Positions 24,560 to 30,718 of a stretch of 34,912 nt of DNA are shown here, piece after piece (position 1 is the first letter of the stretch; each line of letters opens with the position of its first letter). Below the pieces are notes generated by a model. The model was not told the DNA's origin, did no database searches, and was given only the letters and a program-made list of their open reading frames with translations. The DNA lies in IMG/VR virus record IMGVR_UViG_3300045107_000588, positions 1 through 34,912 of that record. One strand, 5' to 3'. The stretch is from a virus. The position numbers and the translations under genes are program-made.

Positions 24560-24590
24560 CCCTGGGGTCGCAAGGCCTTGGGGTTTTTTT
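24560..24590 (+). terminator. Rho-independent terminator of the late operon
   Basis: CCCTGGGG (24560-24567) pairs with CCTTGGGG (24576-24583) through G-C and G-T pairs around an 8-nt loop. Seven T follow (24584-24590). Confidence 0.7.
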
Positions 24591-24653
24591 ATGCAACAGT
24601 GTTACATAATCCATACGCATAAATACGTATTTTATAGATTTTATTCTATTTTT

Positions 24654-24682
24654 TTGACTAAAGCCCCAATAGATGTTAGAAT
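24654..24682 (+). promoter_or_regulatory. Sigma70-like promoter ahead of the cargo pair
   Basis: TTGACT (24654-24659), a 17-bp spacer and TAGAAT (24677-24682) match the housekeeping consensus at 10 of 12 positions. A TATAAT also occurs at 24682-24687. The segment is AT-rich, so chance matches are possible. The first gene starts at 24728. Confidence 0.4.
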
Positions 24683-24727
24683 ATAATCTATATTTATTCC
24701 GTCAATCAATTATAACACTCGACCGCC

Positions 24728-25231
24728 ATGAACGCTGCAACAACCCAACCAAAAGGTATCCAGATTGTTGATAACCTGCTAAGTTATGAGAAAGAAAGGT
24801 ATGTGGCTGAATTGGCCAAGTTGCTACGTGAATTGGTTCTGCCTCTCATTGATCGAAACTTGATAGGGTATAAAGCATTTAATCACGTTTTGGGGTTACT
24901 TGAATTAGGTATTTCGATCAGTAAAGAGCAATTCGATGAAGCAAATAGAATTCTACTAGAGGCTGAGTTTAAATCCTCAACGAAACCTAATGCAAGCGCT
25001 CTCTACGCAATTTGGGCGGCTAGTGCGGCAATTAGCGCTGCCTATCAACCCTCGGAGATTAGAACCAAACATGTTCTGAACAATATCCGGCAGGCTATAG
25101 TTCTAGATGATCATGCTCGTTTACCAAAGTCATATCTGAACCAAATTGTTTGGCTAAAGATCGAAGAGCAAATTCTACCTTTAACTAAAACAAAAGGATA
25201 TGAATCAACAAGTTTACAACGACACCCTTGA
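24728..25231 (+). CDS. Unknown helical protein (cargo gene)
   Basis: A 167-aa soluble, helix-rich protein (YEKERYVAELAKLLRELVL near the N terminus; ASALYAIWAASAAISAAY around 91-108; a Leu/Ile-rich C terminus) with no recognised motif. Base composition is clearly more AT-rich than the flanking late genes. It has its own apparent promoter and lies between the late terminator and the attachment-like region, where temperate phages carry lysogenic-conversion genes. The downstream XRE gene overlaps it by 32 nt, suggesting one transcript. Host takeover, immunity and toxin roles are all open. Confidence 0.6.
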   Translation: MNAATTQPKGIQIVDNLLSYEKERYVAELAKLLRELVLPLIDRNLIGYKAFNHVLGLLELGISISKEQFDEANRILLEAEFKSSTKPNASALYAIWAASAAISAAYQPSEIRTKHVLNNIRQAIVLDDHARLPKSYLNQIVWLKIEEQILPLTKTKGYESTSLQRHP

Positions 25232-25463
25232 ACGCCTAGGTATAACCATTGCTGAATTGCGCAAGCGCCGAGGCTTGAACCAAGAACAGTTGGCCAAGGC
25301 TGCTGGCATGCATACCGGCGATATTTCAAACATTGAATCTGGCCACCGAAACATAAGCGTCAAGACGATGCTTAGGCTGGCCACGGCGCTTAGGGGCCGT
25401 GTCAAAATATACTTTGAAATAGACGCGGGCGTGATGCCGCAGCAGCCCGAGCAGATGAATTAA
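25200..25463 (+). CDS. XRE-family transcription regulator
   Basis: An 87-aa protein with a five-helix HTH_3 domain (about residues 12-66): IAELRKRRGLNQEQLAKAAG, then MHTGDISNIESGHRNISVKT and MLRLATALRG. A short C-terminal strand follows (VKIYFEI), as in HigA-like or SinR-like regulators. It starts after AAAGGAT inside the upstream gene. It probably regulates this two-gene unit. It could be the antitoxin half of a pair, which the upstream gene's unknown function neither supports nor excludes. Confidence 0.75.
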   Translation: MNQQVYNDTLERLGITIAELRKRRGLNQEQLAKAAGMHTGDISNIESGHRNISVKTMLRLATALRGRVKIYFEIDAGVMPQQPEQMN

Positions 25464-25497
25464 AAACCCCGCATGGAATCAGCAGGCGGGGTTTTTT
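25462..25497. terminator. Bidirectional rho-independent terminator
   Basis: CCCCGC (25467-25472) pairs with GCGGGG (25486-25491), preceded by AAAAA and followed by TTTTTT, so it can stop transcription from either side. It ends the cargo unit at the XRE stop codon. Confidence 0.8.
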
Positions 25498-25520
25498 AAC
25501 CAAAAACCTATGAAAAAAAG

Positions 25521-25592
25521 TTGCGGCGGCTGGAATTGAACCAGCTATCTCAGGGGTATGAAGCCTGCGTGCAACCGTTGCACCGCGCCGCT
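25521..25592 (-). tRNA. tRNA-Met-like gene (anticodon CAT)
   Basis: On the minus strand a 72-nt cloverleaf can be drawn. The T arm is GCTGG-TTCAATT-CCAGC, the D arm GTGC-AACGGTT-GCAC with the loop GG, and the anticodon arm CAGGC-TTCATAC-CCCTG with CAT between T33 and A37. The acceptor stem pairs at positions 2-7, and A73 is followed by no encoded CCA. Weak points are a C-C mismatch at 31-39, an A-A mismatch at 1-72, and C8-G9 instead of T8-A9. It may be a real phage tRNA-Met/Ile2, a decayed copy, or host tRNA sequence carried as part of attP. Confidence 0.55.
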
Positions 25593-25594
25593 GC

Positions 25595-25698
25595 GCGTAT
25601 AGCGTTTGGACTTGAACCAAATCCACCGGAGGGGGGCGCCTTCATTGTACGTAGTTGTCCCAGCCGGTATGCAAAGACCCTCACAACTCGCTATACGC
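25595..25698 (-). other. tRNA-like element with a 10-bp terminal inverted repeat
   Basis: GCGTATAGCG (25595-25604) is exactly complementary to CGCTATACGC (25689-25698). On the minus strand the 3' side reads as a T arm (TTTGG-TTCAAGT-CCAAA) running into the acceptor-like repeat. The roughly 67 nt between acceptor and T arm do not fold into a standard D plus anticodon pair. It could be a large-insert or decayed tRNA, or an attachment site built on a tRNA 3' half. Confidence 0.35.
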
Positions 25699-25712
25699 TG
25701 CAAATTTATTAC

Positions 25713-25737
25713 TTAGTTGCACCCCATGTTGCACCCC
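25713..25737 (+). repeat. Paired GTTGCACC repeats, copy pair 1 (possible integrase arm sites)
   Basis: GTTGCACC begins at 25716 and 25728, 12 bp apart, both followed by CC. The same pair spacing recurs at 25862-25887. Confidence 0.5.
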
Positions 25738-25742
25738 TGCAT

Positions 25743-25768
25743 TAAAAAACCCCTAAATAGGGGTTAAA
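25743..25768 (-). terminator. Rho-independent terminator of the leftward repressor-integrase transcript
   Basis: AACCCCTA (25748-25755) and TAGGGGTT (25758-25765) form a perfect 8-bp stem with a 2-nt loop. Read on the minus strand it is followed by a T run (complement of 25744-25749). It lies about 75 bp beyond the stop of the integrase remnant. Confidence 0.75.
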
Positions 25769-25798
25769 ACGTAGGTTTTTGTGGTGATGGAGGGAATA

Positions 25799-25814
25799 CG
25801 TTTCACGTGAAATT
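25799..25814. promoter_or_regulatory. parS-like palindrome (TTTCACGTGAAA core)
   Basis: Bases 25801-25812 are a perfect 12-bp palindrome identical to the core of the bacterial chromosomal parS consensus (TGTTTCACGTGAAACA). Over all 16 positions the match is 13, with mismatches at positions 1, 15 and 16. A given 12-mer is expected about 0.002 times in a window this long. No parA or parB gene is present here, so any use would rely on host ParB. Confidence 0.45.
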
Positions 25815-25842
25815 CGGCGTTTTCACCTATGCTGAGAGTCGA

Positions 25843-26586
25843 TTACCATGCCAATTGGCCCTTAGTTGCACCTTTAGTTGCACCCCCTTTCCAACCCTTG
25901 CGCACCGCGTCCAGGGTTTCGTTTTCGTCGGGCTCGACGTACTGGCTAAGCTGGGCCAGGTTGGAGTGGCGCAGCACTTTAATCACTACGTTCGCTGGCA
26001 CATCGAACTGCATGCTCAGCTTGGCGAAGGTGTTGCGGCCACGGTGCATGCTCAACAGTTGCCACTTGGGTAATTCTCTCACCCGGGTGCCTGATAGGTA
26101 GCGCTGCTCAACCCGCACTAGCGCGGTAAGCCCGGCCAGCCTGCCTATTGTCTTGAGGTTTTTGTTTAGCTTCTGCACAGCTCCTACTCCTTCGTCGAAC
26201 AGCCGTTGTAAGTGTGGGCGCGCGGCATTGGCAACGTAAGCCTTGGGCGAGTAGCCGGTCATAAATTGAACCACAGTTTTCTTTTGCTCTATCGCGCGCT
26301 GAGTGCCTTTTGCCGGAATAAAAATTGCCGGCGAATATCCTATTGAGGTAAATGGTGCCCTTCCGGTTGTGTCGCTATAGAAGAAATCTTTATCATAGTA
26401 TACTGAATACATCTCGGTGCCGTCAATTTTACGAAACTCGTCTTGTAGCAATGTATACTTTTGACGGTAACCAGGGTAATTGTATCCGTAATTATTTTCT
26501 TGATTGAGCAGTAAAACAGGCAAGTAATTCCATTGCCCATATGCCACGCCGCACAGCATGGCCAGTGTGATGAGGATGGTTTTCAT
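25843..26586 (-). pseudogene. Chimeric tyrosine-recombinase remnant: secreted-protein leader fused to the integrase C terminus
   Basis: A 247-aa frame. Residues 1-18 form a clear signal peptide (MKTILITLAMLCGVAYG, then Gln), and residues 19 to about 90 are Tyr/Asn-rich and unlike any integrase. From about residue 95 it follows the Bacteroidota phage-integrase pattern: IEQKKTVVQF (beta-hairpin Lys), NKNLKTIGRLAGL, the HxxR box in MHRGRNTF, the LRHSN box, and the nucleophile Tyr in LSQYVEPD. The core-binding domain and first catalytic Arg box are absent, so integrase activity is very unlikely. Base composition changes from AT-rich to GC-richer near 26310, at the apparent joint. It lies 6 bp after the repressor stop, in the same operon. 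It could still be made as a secreted protein with a foreign tail. Confidence 0.7.
25862..25887 (+). repeat. Paired GTTGCACC repeats, copy pair 2 (inside the integrase remnant's 3' end)
   Basis: TTAGTTGCACC occurs at 25862 and 25874, again 12 bp apart, 149 bp after pair 1. On the minus strand it encodes the G-A-T-K-G-A-T-K-G tail of the integrase remnant. A further GTTGCACC lies in the tRNA-like D arm at 25577. Confidence 0.5.
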
Positions 26587-26592
26587 ATTTGG

Positions 26593-27297
26593 TTAAAATG
26601 GGGTTTGACGTTGTTTAACTATCCACGCTTCCTTTAATCGTGTGGCGTAGGTTTCTACCGTTGGGTAGTCGGGGTTAAGAGAAAGCAGTTGAATCCGGCG
26701 TTCTAGCAATACCTTAACTTGTTTCAGCGCAATAACCGAACCATCGTTATCCGCGTCGGGCAGGTAGCGCACGACGTAGAACTTGTTTGCGCTAAAATCA
26801 GTGGTAAGGGCGCGTTCACAAATTACTATATCTCCGTCGCTGAATTTTGGTTCCATTGAATCTCCGGCCACGATGAATGCCAGGGGTTGGGATGCAAAGC
26901 GAATGTTAACCACTTGTATGGTTGGGTATTCACGTAAGTCAATTTCGGTTATGGCCTTAAAGGGTTGCGACTGTATGCCTGCATACGCACGTAGGTCAAC
27001 AATAGGCACATCGGATATGTTTCGTACCGGCACTGGGTCGGCGTTGGAGGTTGGGCGTTCGTGGCCAGGGGTCGGTTGATCGGCAATGCCATTAACAAAC
27101 ATTTCGCCGGTTCCTTCAATAAGCCAAACTGGGTTGACCCTAAATTTTTCTAGCAATGCGGCACCAAGTCTTTTGGAAATTCCAACTTTTCCACGTTCTA
27201 CATCGGCAATAGATGTCACACCTACTTGTTCAGCTAGCTGCCTAGTTGTAAGACCGAGCGCATCTCTTAAAATTTTAAGTCGTTGGGCCTCAGTCAT
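26593..27297 (-). CDS. CI/LexA-like phage repressor (HTH plus S24 peptidase)
   Basis: A 234-aa protein. Residues 6-60 are a HTH domain (LKILRDALGLTTRQLAEQVG, ADVERGK) with the Bacteroidota-type NPVWLIEGTGEMF ending. Residues about 130-220 are an S24 domain with catalytic Ser147 in AGDSMEP and Lys192 in ALKQV. A YAGIQ site (Ala106-Gly107) in the linker is well placed for RecA-stimulated self-cleavage. It would hold the early operon silent in the lysogen and release it after DNA damage. It diverges from the Cro-like gene at 27382. Confidence 0.88.
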   Translation of the reverse strand: MTEAQRLKILRDALGLTTRQLAEQVGVTSIADVERGKVGISKRLGAALLEKFRVNPVWLIEGTGEMFVNGIADQPTPGHERPTSNADPVPVRNISDVPIVDLRAYAGIQSQPFKAITEIDLREYPTIQVVNIRFASQPLAFIVAGDSMEPKFSDGDIVICERALTTDFSANKFYVVRYLPDADNDGSVIALKQVKVLLERRIQLLSLNPDYPTVETYATRLKEAWIVKQRQTPF

Positions 27298-27381
27298 TTA
27301 CTTTTATCGATAGAATTATATAATGATTTAACTTGCAATTGATGGAATTTTGCTATTAATTTGATGTAAATTCTAACAAAG
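27298..27381. promoter_or_regulatory. Lysis-lysogeny control region
   Basis: An 84-bp AT-rich gap between the divergent repressor and Cro-like genes. On the plus strand TTG (27333) and TTAATTTG (27356-27363) are about 20 bp apart, one mismatch from the Bacteroidota TTTG/TAnnTTTG promoter. AGAATT (27312-27317) and AATTCT (about 27369-27374) are inverted copies flanking it and are candidate operator half-sites. Confidence 0.55.
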
Positions 27382-27600
27382 ATGCAAGGCGTACTAATAA
27401 TTCCACACGGTTATCGGTCGCGGATAGCGAAAGAGCTAAACGTTCACCCAGCCGTTTTATCTCACGTTGTAAACTTTCCTGCTGAAAAAAAGGCTGCCAT
27501 TGAAGAGCTGTTGCATTTAGCCGCAACCGACAAAATCGAATTCGAGCGCAAGGTGCAACACTACCGCGAGCGCTTTGCCAAGAAGGAGGCTGCGGTATGA
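27382..27600 (+). CDS. Cro-like small DNA-binding protein
   Basis: A 72-aa basic protein. It has a short leader (MQGVLIIPHG), then a helix-turn-helix-like YRSRIAKELNVHPAVLSHVV (about 11-30) and a long helical tail. It is the first gene of the rightward early operon opposite the repressor, the Cro position. No cofactor site is seen. The last codons carry the Shine-Dalgarno (AAGGAGG) of the next gene, whose ATG overlaps its stop. Confidence 0.65.
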   Translation: MQGVLIIPHGYRSRIAKELNVHPAVLSHVVNFPAEKKAAIEELLHLAATDKIEFERKVQHYRERFAKKEAAV

Positions 27601-28052
27601 GCCACGACGAGATGCAGGCCCAAATGCGCGTGGTGCGCGGCACCGCTGCAATGATGGATGCGTTCATGGGTGCCATTACGGGCCCTGTTAACCCCGCCGA
27701 CGAGGCCGATTTCCAGCCTAGCGAGGCCCAGGGGGGCTTACCCGATGACCACTTATTCCCGCCGGTCGAGGTAAAGAGAATCGAGCGCAAGGCGACACCC
27801 GAAGAGCACGAGGGCAGGCTGGAGCCTAACGCCCGCATCCTGGGCACGGTTGGGCAGCCCGTCAATTTCCCCAGCCTGCAAGGGCTAGACCACCTCACCG
27901 CGGCCCGCGTCGAGGCGCTACTGGGCCACATGGACGATGTACTGCACAACCACAATGCGTGGCTGTACAGCGAAAAGGCCGACATGGCCGGTAACCTACT
28001 GGCCTATATACGTGCTGTGCTCACGGATTTCCACAAATCAAAGCAAAGGTAA
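27597..28052 (+). CDS. Unknown early protein
   Basis: A 151-aa acidic protein. Helical ends (EMQAQMRVVRGTAAMMDAFM at the N terminus; MDDVLHNHNAWLYSEKADMAGNLL near the C terminus) flank a disordered Pro/Glu-rich middle. Position two in the early operon suggests a host-takeover or replication accessory role. I recognise no family. It has one of the few strong Shine-Dalgarno sites in the genome. Confidence 0.55.
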   Translation: MSHDEMQAQMRVVRGTAAMMDAFMGAITGPVNPADEADFQPSEAQGGLPDDHLFPPVEVKRIERKATPEEHEGRLEPNARILGTVGQPVNFPSLQGLDHLTAARVEALLGHMDDVLHNHNAWLYSEKADMAGNLLAYIRAVLTDFHKSKQR

Positions 28053-28059
28053 CAAAGTT

Positions 28060-28827
28060 ATGTTGACAACAGCAAATGAGCCTATCGTAATAGGCCACAA
28101 TGTTATCCGTCGCGACAAAGAAGGCCGATTCAGTCTAACCGATTTGTGGGCCGCAGCAGGCCGTGAGGCCAAAAGAACACCCAGCGACTGGCTACAAAGG
28201 GATGTGGCCAAAGAATGGGTGGAGTACGTGGCTGGCACCCGACCCCCAAAAATGGGGGTCGCCCTTAAAACCATCAAGAATGGCGCTAACCCAGGTACGT
28301 GGGCCGATTATCAAATAGCAATGGCTTACGCCAAGTGGCTAAGCCCAGCATTCCACGCCGAAGTGAACGAGGTGTACCGCCGCTTCATGGCAGAAGAGCG
28401 AAACCCCGACTTGGCGGTAGAGCGGGCTACGCTGAACTACCAGCGCAGGGGCAAAGACAATCTATGGATTGCTCGGAGGTTTAGCGGCATCGCCACGCGC
28501 AAAGGTTTGACCACTACACTAGCACAGCATGGCGTGAAAGGCGAAGGCTTTGCCGAATGCACAAACGCCATCTACCTGCCGCTATTCAACGCCGACGCAA
28601 AAGGCATTAAGGCTAAACGCAATCTACCCGAAACGGCAAGTACACGCGATAGCATGAGCATGCTGGAGCTAAACGCCGTGGCCTTGGCCGAATGCTTAGC
28701 GCAGCAGAACATCGAAAACAAGCAAGCAAGCGGAAATAAAGAGTGTGCAGGTGAATGCAACACCGCCAGCCGCCATGTGGCAAGAGCCGTTTCAAGATCA
28801 CTCAATCCTACACCCTTACCGATATGA
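28060..28827 (+). CDS. KilA-N domain protein
   Basis: 255 aa from ATG 28060. Residues about 8-115 form a KilA-N domain: VIRRDKEGRFSLTDLWAAAG, D-W-L-Q-R-D-V-A-K-E-W, GTWADYQIAMAYAKWLSPAF and VNEVYRRF. The C-terminal half has K-G-L-T-T-T-L, ECTNAIYLPLF and a helical N-L-P-E-T-A-S-T-R-D-S-M-S-M-L-E-L segment, a pairing common in phage antirepressor-like proteins. It binds DNA or other regulators in the early phase, with a role in anti-repression likely but unproven. The next gene overlaps its stop (ATGA). Confidence 0.8.
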   Translation: MLTTANEPIVIGHNVIRRDKEGRFSLTDLWAAAGREAKRTPSDWLQRDVAKEWVEYVAGTRPPKMGVALKTIKNGANPGTWADYQIAMAYAKWLSPAFHAEVNEVYRRFMAEERNPDLAVERATLNYQRRGKDNLWIARRFSGIATRKGLTTTLAQHGVKGEGFAECTNAIYLPLFNADAKGIKAKRNLPETASTRDSMSMLELNAVALAECLAQQNIENKQASGNKECAGECNTASRHVARAVSRSLNPTPLPI

Positions 28828-29009
28828 ACTCGATGACCTACAATCAACGTCGCATCGAATCCTTTCTGCGCACTCGCTTCAACGCCAAACCAGGCGTGAT
28901 AAAGGCAGTGGCAGAGCGTAGCACGCGGTTCCTGAGCGATAGCGCCAATCTAGAAACCGTCGACCGCAAGCTGTGGTGCAAGCAATTCAAAGCCGTTAAA
29001 GCCGCATAA
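28824..29009 (+). CDS. Small unknown protein after KilA-N
   Basis: A 61-aa, strongly basic protein with two predicted helices (NQRRIESFLRTRF; VDRKLWCKQFKAVK). The ATG at 28824 overlaps the KilA-N stop. The S-D-S-A-N-L-E-T-V-D-R-K spacing looks like a small DNA- or RNA-binding helix pair. No family is recognised. Confidence 0.55.
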   Translation: MNSMTYNQRRIESFLRTRFNAKPGVIKAVAERSTRFLSDSANLETVDRKLWCKQFKAVKAA

Positions 29010-29046
29010 GAAACCCAACTGACAACCACAAAAAATAGCAACCACG

Positions 29047-29853
29047 ATGAGCACAGAAAAGATTTACACCCAGGCTGATATTGATGCCGTAAAAGCTGGC
29101 AAATATGGTTGGTATCAGTTTCCTAAAGGTTCTTACTCTAAAGATGTAGTGTTGCCCAGCAACGCGGACTTCCAAGGCAACGCGGACTTCCAAGGCAACG
29201 CGGACTTCCAAGGCAACGCGCACTTCCAAGGCAACGCGGACTTCCAAGGCAACGCGGACTTCCAAGGCAACGCGCACTTCCAAGGCAACGCGCACTTCAA
29301 AGGCTACGCGTACTTCCAAGGCAACGCGCACTTCAAAGGCAACGCGGACTTCCAAGACTACGCGTACTTCCAAGGCAACGCGGACTTCAAAGGCAACGCG
29401 CACTTCAAAGGCAACGCGCACTTCCAAGGCAACGCGGACTTCCAAGGCAACGCGCACTTCCAAGGCAACGCGTACTTCCAAGGCAAAGCGTACTTCAAAG
29501 GCTACGCGTACTTCCAAGGCAACGCGCACTTCAAAGTTTGTCCAAAATTTGCTTCAGAGGCGAAAGCAAAAGAAGTTTATTGGAATTGTTTGATTCCAGT
29601 GCCATCACAGCTTCATTACCAGTGGTTGCTTCCTTCAGAAAACCAAAGGGAGTATTGGCGGGATAGAATTAATGAAGTCCTGTTATCGGAGAGCGATTTA
29701 CATGAAATGGTATGCCTTGCTGATTGCTACAGTCAAATAGGTCAAGAACTGCTTCCTTACCTACCGGCATTGAAAAGTTACAAGTACTGGGCACCGGTTG
29801 AGCGGCAGTTTGTGGAAAGTTGGTACAAAAAGCTTATTGCTAAAGTAGCCTAG
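29047..29853 (+). CDS. Hexapeptide-repeat (beta-helix-like) protein
   Basis: A 268-aa protein in three parts. Residues 1-38 are a short leader (YTQADIDAVKAGKYGWYQF). Residues 39-163 are about 21 repeats of N-A-x-F-Q/K-G, where x is Asp, His or Tyr, encoded by 18-bp units at 29161-29535. Residues 164-268 are a helical C-terminal domain with W/Y-rich motifs. Six-residue periodicity with a buried Phe suggests a parallel beta-helix or solenoid with one face of D/H/Y. It is related in style to pentapeptide-repeat proteins, some of which mimic DNA. It starts with ATGAGCACA, and the next gene begins 2 nt after its stop. Confidence 0.7.
   Translation: MSTEKIYTQADIDAVKAGKYGWYQFPKGSYSKDVVLPSNADFQGNADFQGNADFQGNAHFQGNADFQGNADFQGNAHFQGNAHFKGYAYFQGNAHFKGNADFQDYAYFQGNADFKGNAHFKGNAHFQGNADFQGNAHFQGNAYFQGKAYFKGYAYFQGNAHFKVCPKFASEAKAKEVYWNCLIPVPSQLHYQWLLPSENQREYWRDRINEVLLSESDLHEMVCLADCYSQIGQELLPYLPALKSYKYWAPVERQFVESWYKKLIAKVA
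29161..29535 (+). repeat. 18-bp tandem repeat coding for N-A-x-F-Q-G
   Basis: About 21 copies of AACGCGnACTTCCAAGGC with variation mostly at the third codon and the Q/K codon. Whole-unit gain or loss keeps the frame. Confidence 0.95.
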
Positions 29854-29855
29854 CT

Positions 29856-30053
29856 GTGCCGCCCTTTACACCCACACCCGAGCAAGAGCGATACGCCGAC
29901 TACCTAGTAGAGCGCGTCGCGCAACGTGTGAACGGGATTATTAACAAAGAGCGCCATGCATCACTGCATTTCTTTTGGAATCAACTGATAAAGGGCATTC
30001 ACCTGCTAACCCCAAAAATCCGTAAAGCACTAACTCAACAAAAAGCCGCATGA
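29856..30053 (+). CDS. Small unknown protein with GTG start
   Basis: A 65-aa basic helical protein beginning MPPFTPTPEQERYADYLVERV. The GTG start lies 2 nt after the previous stop. The next small gene starts on its own stop (ATGA). No family is recognised. Confidence 0.5.
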   Translation: MPPFTPTPEQERYADYLVERVAQRVNGIINKERHASLHFFWNQLIKGIHLLTPKIRKALTQQKAA

Positions 30054-30154
30054 AGACGATTAGCAATCCCAAACCACTAAACCCAGGAGAATGGGCACTC
30101 GTTATCGTGATTATCCTCTCAACTATTTTTTCAATCTTTTCAAACCTAGGCTAA
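30050..30154 (+). CDS. 34-aa single-span membrane protein
   Basis: A very short frame from ATG 30050 on the previous stop (ATGA) to TAA 30152-30154. Residues 1-14 are polar (MKTISNPKPLNPGE) and residues 15-31 are a single membrane span (WALVIVIILSTIFSIFS). The tight fit between two genes, 2 nt before the next ATG, supports it. It could be a small inner-membrane regulator. Confidence 0.55.
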   Translation: MKTISNPKPLNPGEWALVIVIILSTIFSIFSNLG

Positions 30155-30156
30155 CT

Positions 30157-30498
30157 ATGAGCACATTATTTTTTTCTGCCGACCACCCCTACTGGGAACT
30201 TCACCCCGACAATCCGGCGCGGCAGCCATTACCCGAACCTGAAATGGTGTGGTGCGATATGTGTTGTGAGCGATTTGAACTAGACGAAATGGTGCCATTC
30301 GGCAAGGTTTACATTTGCGAATCCTGCGCCCAATCCGAAGGGCTTTCCGATTCTAATCCAATTTGTTCAAGTATCGGTTGCCAAAACTTAGCTACAGAAA
30401 CACTTTACAAAAAGCCCTACTGCAAGCTATGCGCGGACATCGTTAAACCCGAATTGATTCAAGCCATTCAAAAGGAAGCGACTATATGCGCCAGGTAG
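30157..30498 (+). CDS. Double zinc-finger protein
   Basis: 113 aa from ATG 30157. It contains two Cys4-type sites: WCDMCCERF (Cys-x2-Cys) with CESC about 25 residues on, and CSSIGCQN with YCKLCAD. The layout is that of a small zinc-ribbon/treble-clef protein that binds nucleic acid or protein. It starts with ATGAGCACA. It overlaps the following gene by 13 nt. No family name is assigned. Confidence 0.65.
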   Translation: MSTLFFSADHPYWELHPDNPARQPLPEPEMVWCDMCCERFELDEMVPFGKVYICESCAQSEGLSDSNPICSSIGCQNLATETLYKKPYCKLCADIVKPELIQAIQKEATICAR

Positions 30499-30701
30499 TT
30501 GATTACTGGGTGAGCGACGACAATTTGTTCGACCATGTGATGTGCATTGCGCGCACCGGCCAGCTTTACTGCATGCCTCCTGAGCACCAGCAATACTTGG
30601 CGGGCTTGGCAAACCACGAACGCAAGCTGCATGGCCTACTATACAGCCTAAACTGCGCGCCACACGACCACTACACCAATACCAATGAAGGAGCAATTTA
30701 A
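30486..30701 (+). CDS. Small unknown early protein
   Basis: A 71-aa protein starting MRQVVDYWVSDDNLF, with Cys and His spread through it (C20, C29, C57, several His) but no clear metal motif. It overlaps the zinc-finger gene and precedes the annealing-protein gene. No family is recognised. Confidence 0.5.
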   Translation: MRQVVDYWVSDDNLFDHVMCIARTGQLYCMPPEHQQYLAGLANHERKLHGLLYSLNCAPHDHYTNTNEGAI

Positions 30702-30718
30702 CCCTAACCCACATACAC

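Larger units (their letters stand above)
25464..25842. other. Gene-free segment, probable attachment-site (attP) region
   Basis: Apart from the terminator at 25462 this 379-bp segment holds no credible gene. It contains tRNA-like sequences (25521-25592 and about 25595-25698), a minus-strand terminator (25743-25768), two pairs of GTTGCACC repeats (one pair lies just inside the integrase remnant) and a perfect 12-bp palindrome (25801-25812). Its position next to integrase sequence and with tRNA-like structure is what attP regions look like. No host sequence is available to define the core. Confidence 0.5.

Noticed and set aside
25595-25698. Selenocysteine tRNA (because of its length)
   Set aside because: No TCA anticodon and no 8-bp acceptor plus long variable arm could be drawn, so only the T arm and terminal inverted repeat are supported.
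28996-29529. Long minus-strand open frame (V-A-L-E-V-R repeats)
   Set aside because: It is the antisense of the 18-bp repeat, which has no stops in this frame. No start signal or neighbour supports it.
29161-29535. CRISPR array
   Set aside because: The 18-bp units are contiguous, without unique spacers, and keep a codon phase; no cas genes are present.
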